A DNA stretch of 42,912 nt from Ichthyophthirius multifiliis (Eukaryota; Ciliophora; Oligohymenophorea; Hymenostomatida): NCBI RefSeq assembly GCF_000220395.1, contig NW_004087588.1, positions 1-42,912 on the forward strand, read 5' to 3'. The notes beneath the pieces are model-generated. The model was not told where the DNA came from and made no database searches. It saw only the letters and a list, made by a program, of their open reading frames with translations. The position numbers and the translations under genes are program-made. This document shows, one piece after another, positions 38,057 to 42,912 of this stretch. Each line of letters begins with the position of its first letter. The stretch's first letter is position 1.

Positions 38057-40374
38057 TTATTTTTAAATAATAATTATATTTACATTGATTTTATATAAAA
38101 AATTTATATTTTAAACAATAATAAGTTTTCTATACTATTTAAAATTATTTATATCATTCTGATTTTTTTTTTCAATAAAATACATAATATCTAGAATTTA
38201 GATATTTTAAAATATGAAAATTATATAAGATTTTAATAAAATTCCCTTAAATTATAAATATGTTACTTTACTTATTAAAAAAATTATTTAAATTAAAAAA
38301 TTAATTCTTAAGAAATTTATTTATCAATGAATTTGATATATTTTTTTTATTACTTTTTAATTATCCATATTTTAATATTTTTTTCAGTTTATATAAAAAA
38401 AAATACGATTAAATATACTTTGATAGATTTCTATAAGAACTAACTTTTATTAGATTTCATTAATATAAAATTTATAAAAAATAAATTTAAATGGGAATAT
38501 TTCCTAATACATTTTTAGATAAAATACCATATAATCAATTATTAACATTTAAAAAAATACTTTATAATAATAAGTTTCTTATTAGTAATATTTAATATTC
38601 ATTTAGTATTTAATATAAAAAATATTTAAATTTTATAAATAATATTGAAGAATATATAAACATATAATTAGACTACTTAATAATTTTCGATTAGGAAATT
38701 TAAATTTAAGATTAGAAATATTAATTTAAAATTAAAATATTACTTAAATAATACCCTAATTTTTAGTTTAATATTCAGTTCTTTTTTATTAAAATGAGAA
38801 TTATTTTATTCATTTTAAACATAAAAATTTTTGATAATTTTAAAGTTTTAAATTAAGAAACGGATTATTTAAATAAAAATTTAAGAATTGGAAAAAAAGA
38901 CTGTAAAATATTAAAATAAGTTATATTTGTATTAGTCAATTTAGTATATTTTATTATTTTTTTAAATTTATTCGCTTTATATAATATTTTTCAGAATTAA
39001 AAAAAATAAAAAAGTAAATAAAGTTTAGATCATAATAAATTTTAAATATGCTTTATAAAATAAGCTTTAAATAAAATCATTATATAAACCTTTTTTTTTT
39101 TCTAAGTTTACAAAAATTAAGAGATCTTAGTAAAAATACTCTTATATTATATTTTTATTAATTTAGTTTGTAGTAATCTACTAATATATTATAGTAGTTT
39201 ATATAATAATATTTGATATAATTTATAATTAATCTATTTAACCAAATAAGTTCCTAATAATAATAAAAATAAACATATTCATATATTATTTAATTATTTT
39301 TATAACTATTTTTTAGAAAGTTTATGATATCTAATTATTTAAACTTATTTAAAATTTAAGTTCTTTAGGTGAACTTTTAGTTGTAGAATATTTATGTCAC
39401 AGTATAAAATTTTGAAAATTATTACTTTTTCAATACACAAAAAATAAATTAAATATTAAACTATTATAAATATTTAAAAATAAAATTATATAAATATTTT
39501 TATTATATAAATAAAATATTTATATTTATATAATTATATAAGTAAATCATACAATCTTCCATAAAAACAAATAAATTTTTGTAAATTTATACTAATTTGT
39601 GAATTAATTATAATTATATAAGAAACATATATAAGAGTTCTATTATAATTTCCTGTATTAATTTTTAATTTATTTTATAATATAATTAATATTAAGTATT
39701 TATAATTAAAGAGAGCTTTTTCAAAAATTAAAGTTTTATCTTGAGTTAAAATGAGGTTTTTAAGAAAAGTTTTTTTTGTTAAGAATTTTTACTTTTAGAT
39801 AATATTTATAATTATAATATTTTTTTATTTACTTTAGCTATTTAAAAAAAAAGAATTAAGTTTAAAAGATTTTAATTACTATGGAAATATAATATAAAAA
39901 TTTAGTTATATAATTTATGACTTTATTATTTTATTTATCTATTCAATTATATAATATAATTTAAGTGTTTATTACTTTTTTTATTTTTAATTATTTAATT
40001 AGTATCTTATTTATTTTTGAAGTAGTATTGGTTTTATAAATTTATAATAGAAGATATTATTAATATTATATAGTTATTAATTTAATTAGAATTGAATTAA
40101 TTTATATAAGTTCTTAATAACTCAAACATATATCATCATGTTTTAAAATAATTATTATTCTGTTTAATAAATAATTTATATATTATATTATATTATATTT
40201 TATTATTTATTATAAATTAATTATAAATATTTTATTTAAACTAATTGACTGTTTATAAAAACAAAAATTTTAAATTATTTATATTTTATAAATATATTTA
40301 TATATGTGAATTACTAATATAAATAAAATAAATATAAATTTATCTATATTTATATAAAAAATATATACGATATT
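37710..40374. other. Divergent intergenic stretch between minus and plus gene blocks
   Basis: About 2.7 kb between the HSDL2-like start and the kinase start, so promoters of both must lie here. It is A+T-rich with (AT)n at 38017-38043. A plus-strand ciliate-code frame 38491-39216 (ATG to TGA, 242 codons) exists but its translation is low-complexity Ile/Asn/Tyr/Phe, and I do not count it as a gene. Confidence 0.55.
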
Positions 40375-41339
40375 ATGGAAGAAATATAAAAATCATTAGA
40401 ACACGAAAATTAAGATCTTGAGTAATTTATAAAAAATAATGGAGTAAGAATAAAAAGTCAAACAATTCAAATTTGTTCAAATATACAAGAAGATTCTCCG
40501 CAAATAGATCTTTTATAGAAAAGAAGATTTACTATTAATAGAAGGCGAAGTTTTTTTACTATAAAATTGCCAGTAAATATTAAATAAAATAATATCCCTA
40601 GTAATTAATCATTTTATTAAAAATATAAAATACATAAAAAATTAGGAGATGTAATATTTTTTAAATTGAATTAAATATAAATATATATTTATATGTATAT
40701 AGGGATCAAATTCTATTGTAAAATTATGTTCTTTAGTAGATAAGACAGCCCTAGAATCTAGAAAATACTTTGCTGTGAAAGTATTTAAAATGGAAACAAT
40801 AAATGAAACACTAGAAGTAACTTTTTAACTTAAAAATAAAAAGAAAAAGAAAATAAAAAAAGATATAAAGAGAGGCTTAATTATTATAAAAAATGAACCA
40901 CATAAATATAATACGTTTCAAAGAATTAATATACGAAAATAATAACAAAAAGGCATATTTAGTTTTGGAATACATTTAAGGTTCTACATTACAATAATAC
41001 ATCGAAAAACATCAAAAAATAACAGAATCAGAGGCCTTTTTTATTATAAGGCAAGTATTTGAGGCTTTAAGTTATTTAGAATAATGTGAAGTGACCCATA
41101 ATGATATAAAACCAGATAATATAATGTATAATCCAGAAACAGGAAGAGTTACATTAATAGACTTTTCTACATCTCGAAAAATAGTCAAATAGAATAATTT
41201 ATAAACTAACTTAGGCACTTTGAATTATAAAGCACCTGAAAGACTCAATAACTAACATAGTAATCCGAAATCTGATATTTGGAGTACTGGAATAGTCTTA
41301 TTTTATTTATTAATTGGCTAATTGCCTTTTTAAGATGAG

Positions 41340-41413
<74 letters not shown>

Positions 41414-41863
41414 ATAAACATAAAGAAATTCTAATATAAGTTAAATTATAAGAAATATTTAAAATTTAAATTATTAAGTTGATTATATTTAAATACTTTC
41501 GAAATAAGGGGCTGATTTTATATAAAAATTACTCGAAATCAATATTGAAAAAAGATTTTCGGCTAATTAAGCTCTATTATATTTACCTTATAGAGTAATA
41601 TATATATATATATATAAATTGTTTAATTTAAAAAATAGAATAAACTTCATATTCAAAAAATAAATTAATATATAGAAAATAAAATTTTACTAATAAATTT
41701 GCGTTCATCAAAAAAAACAGAAAATAAATAAGAAAATAATATATAAAATGAAAATTATAGAAAAGATAATAAAAAATGCTATACAATTACAGACTTATGT
41801 AATTAAAATAAAAATTAAAATTTTAGAAAATAAACATAAAATCAAACATATGTAAATTTATGA
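40375..41863 (+). CDS. Protein kinase with HND and DFS active-site variants
   Basis: Five exons, 40375-40650, 40703-40816, 40863-41338, 41426-41594 and 41639-41863, total 1260 bases and 419 residues, all in phase. The Gly loop LGDGSNSIV (90-98), VAIK-type lysine in YFAVKVF (K118) and alpha-C glutamate in IQREAQLL (E134) are present. The catalytic loop reads THNDIKPDNIM (D211, K213, N216), the metal motif IDFS (D230), then GTLNYKAPE and SDIWSTGIVLFYLLIG. The C lobe ends GADFIQKLLEINIEKRFSA. The HRD arginine is Asn and the DFG glycine is Ser; all directly catalytic residues remain, so activity is likely. The IKPDNI and SDIWSTGIVLF blocks resemble calcium/calmodulin-dependent or SNF1-type Ser/Thr kinases. 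No EF hands are seen in the short Asn/Lys-rich tail. Substrate unknown. Confidence 0.9.
41339..41425 (+). other. Intron with long (AT)n run
   Basis: 87 bases from GTATTTATAT to AACATAAAG. About 64 bases (41345-41408) are almost uninterrupted AT dinucleotides, so its true length is uncertain. Confidence 0.8.
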
Positions 41864-42033
41864 ATCTTAGTTGTATTTTTTTAAATAAATAATAGAAAAA
41901 TTGCGTATTTATTCATTGATATAATTTTAATAATTTATTAAAATAAAAAAAAATACTATTTTATATGTATATTTTTAAAATATAAAAATATTTTTTTAAT
42001 ATATAAAAAATATTTTTTTATTTATATAAAAAA

Positions 42034-42468
42034 ATGTCAAATAATATTATTTCAAAAAAAACTGAAATTTAACATTTTTTACCATAAAATCAATATTTTA
42101 ATTATAATACAAATCCTATAAGTTTAAAAGGCAAAATTTAATAGTTAGAATAAATTTCCAAATAAGTAAATGAGGAATTATAGTAGCATATTAAAGAATT
42201 GGCTAGTTTAAATAATGAAAAGGATTAATTAGGTCAAGTTTTAAATATGAAAGCATAAGATGTTGAAAAAACTTTAATGAATGAATTAATTAGACTAGAA
42301 GATGAAATGAATAGACATATAACAAATTAATCTTCAGAAAACTTAAAAATATAATCACGTATAAGTATTATTAGAGCAGATAAAGTCGTTTTGGAAGAAA
42401 CATTAGCAAATTTAACTCAAAGAATTACTGATTTAGAAATTAATGTAGGAATTGTTGCTGAAAAATGA
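42034..42468 (+). CDS. Small coiled-coil protein
   Basis: Single-exon frame of 144 residues from an ATG in A-rich context to TGA. Residues 30-140 form one long heptad-like stretch (KIQQLEQISKQVNEELQQH; EKTLMNELIRLEDEMNRH; VVLEETLANLTQRITDLE). No other domain, signal or membrane segment. Codon and base use match the neighbours, and the frame is unbroken. I do not recognise the family. Proteins of this kind in ciliates are often cytoskeletal or ciliary, but that is only a guess. It is the last gene before the telomere. Confidence 0.8.
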
Positions 42469-42830
42469 ACAATATTAGATAATTAATTATATATATATAT
42501 GGTTAAAAATATTTATAAATATATATAATTTTATTATTAATATAATATAGAAATAAAAAAAAATTATAACATTTAAATTTTTTGTTTAATAATTTATTAA
42601 AAACTAATTAAATGTTTTTCTTTTATCAAAAATAATTATTTATAATAATTTAATATAAATATTTTTATTTAATTTATATATTTTTTTTTTATTAATATTT
42701 ATTAATTAATATATTTATGATAATATATTAATTAAAAAAAAATTAATATTTTTTAATATTATAATATATAATATATATATATATATTTGGACATATTTTT
42801 ATAGATTAATATAAATAAATAGATAGGTAT
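42469..42830. other. Short subtelomeric spacer
   Basis: About 360 bases of A+T-rich sequence between the last stop codon and the telomere, with (AT)n near 42768-42786. No subtelomeric gene family or long repeat is present. Confidence 0.7.
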
Positions 42831-42912
42831 TTGGGTTTGGGGTGGGTGGGGTTGGGGTTGGGGTTGGGGTTGGGGTTGGGGTTGGGGTTGGGGTTGGGGT
42901 TGGGGTTGGGGT
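42831..42912 (+). repeat. Telomere: GGGGTT repeats with irregular inner edge
   Basis: Perfect GGGGTT units run from 42848 to the end (about eleven copies, G-rich strand pointing outward). The inner 17 bases (42831-42847) are irregular (ttgggtttggggtgggt). GGGGTT is the telomerase product of Tetrahymena, Ichthyophthirius and relatives, so this is a chromosome end. Confidence 0.98.

Noticed and set aside
38491-39216. Plus-strand ciliate-code ORF of 242 codons with an ATG in A-rich context
   Set aside because: With TGA as sole stop in such A+T-rich DNA, frames of this length are expected by chance. The product is low-complexity Ile/Asn/Phe/Tyr with no motif, and the base composition matches intergenic DNA.
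1-42912. tRNA, rRNA or other structured RNA genes
   Set aside because: A tRNA should stand out as a G+C-rich 70-90 base island with a T-loop block (gttcga). The gttcga matches seen (near 4093 and inside the Gln-rich gene) lack cloverleaf partners.

Overview
The window is the end of a ciliate macronuclear chromosome, and the candidate organism is the fish parasite Ichthyophthirius multifiliis or a close oligohymenophorean relative. Four observations support this. The right end is a run of perfect GGGGTT telomere repeats. The DNA is extremely A+T-rich. Genes are readable only if TAA and TAG are glutamine and TGA is the sole stop. Coding regions are broken by short, nearly pure A+T introns (41 to 201 bases) with GT..AG borders. 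Tetrahymena shares the code and telomere but is less A+T-rich; the species call is inference. Standard-code ORFs in this window are artefacts.

Layout. A gene-poor stretch (1-4481) comes first. Two plus-strand genes follow: a Gln-rich repeat/coiled-coil protein (4482-6245) and a secreted-type Cys-rich multipass membrane protein (6999-9561). Then nine consecutive minus-strand genes run from 9703 to 37709: a WD40 protein, a spastin-type AAA ATPase with an MIT domain, an MFS transporter, a retinoblastoma-family pocket protein, a metallo-beta-lactamase-fold/cyclic-nucleotide-binding fusion, a small conserved protein of unknown role, a TmcB-like PAS membrane protein, a receptor-like protein with helical and degenerate vWA modules, and an HSDL2-like dehydrogenase. 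After a 2.7 kb gene-poor stretch, two plus-strand genes (a protein kinase and a small coiled-coil protein) run toward the telomere, which starts about 360 bases after the last stop codon. There is one assembly gap (21 N at 32300-32320).

Six of the nine minus-strand genes contain one reading-frame break, each lying in or next to a mononucleotide run. Five are repaired by one added base and one by one removed base. After correction every exon set sums to a multiple of three. I read these as homopolymer-length errors in the assembly rather than pseudogenes. All exon joins were made by eye from frame, splice borders and protein-family resemblance; no search was run.

Functionally the genes are ordinary dispersed eukaryotic genes, not an operon. 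Signal reception is prominent: a PAS membrane protein, a HAMP-like receptor, a cyclic-nucleotide-binding protein and a kinase. Microtubule severing, cell-cycle control, transport and lipid or carbonyl metabolism are also represented.
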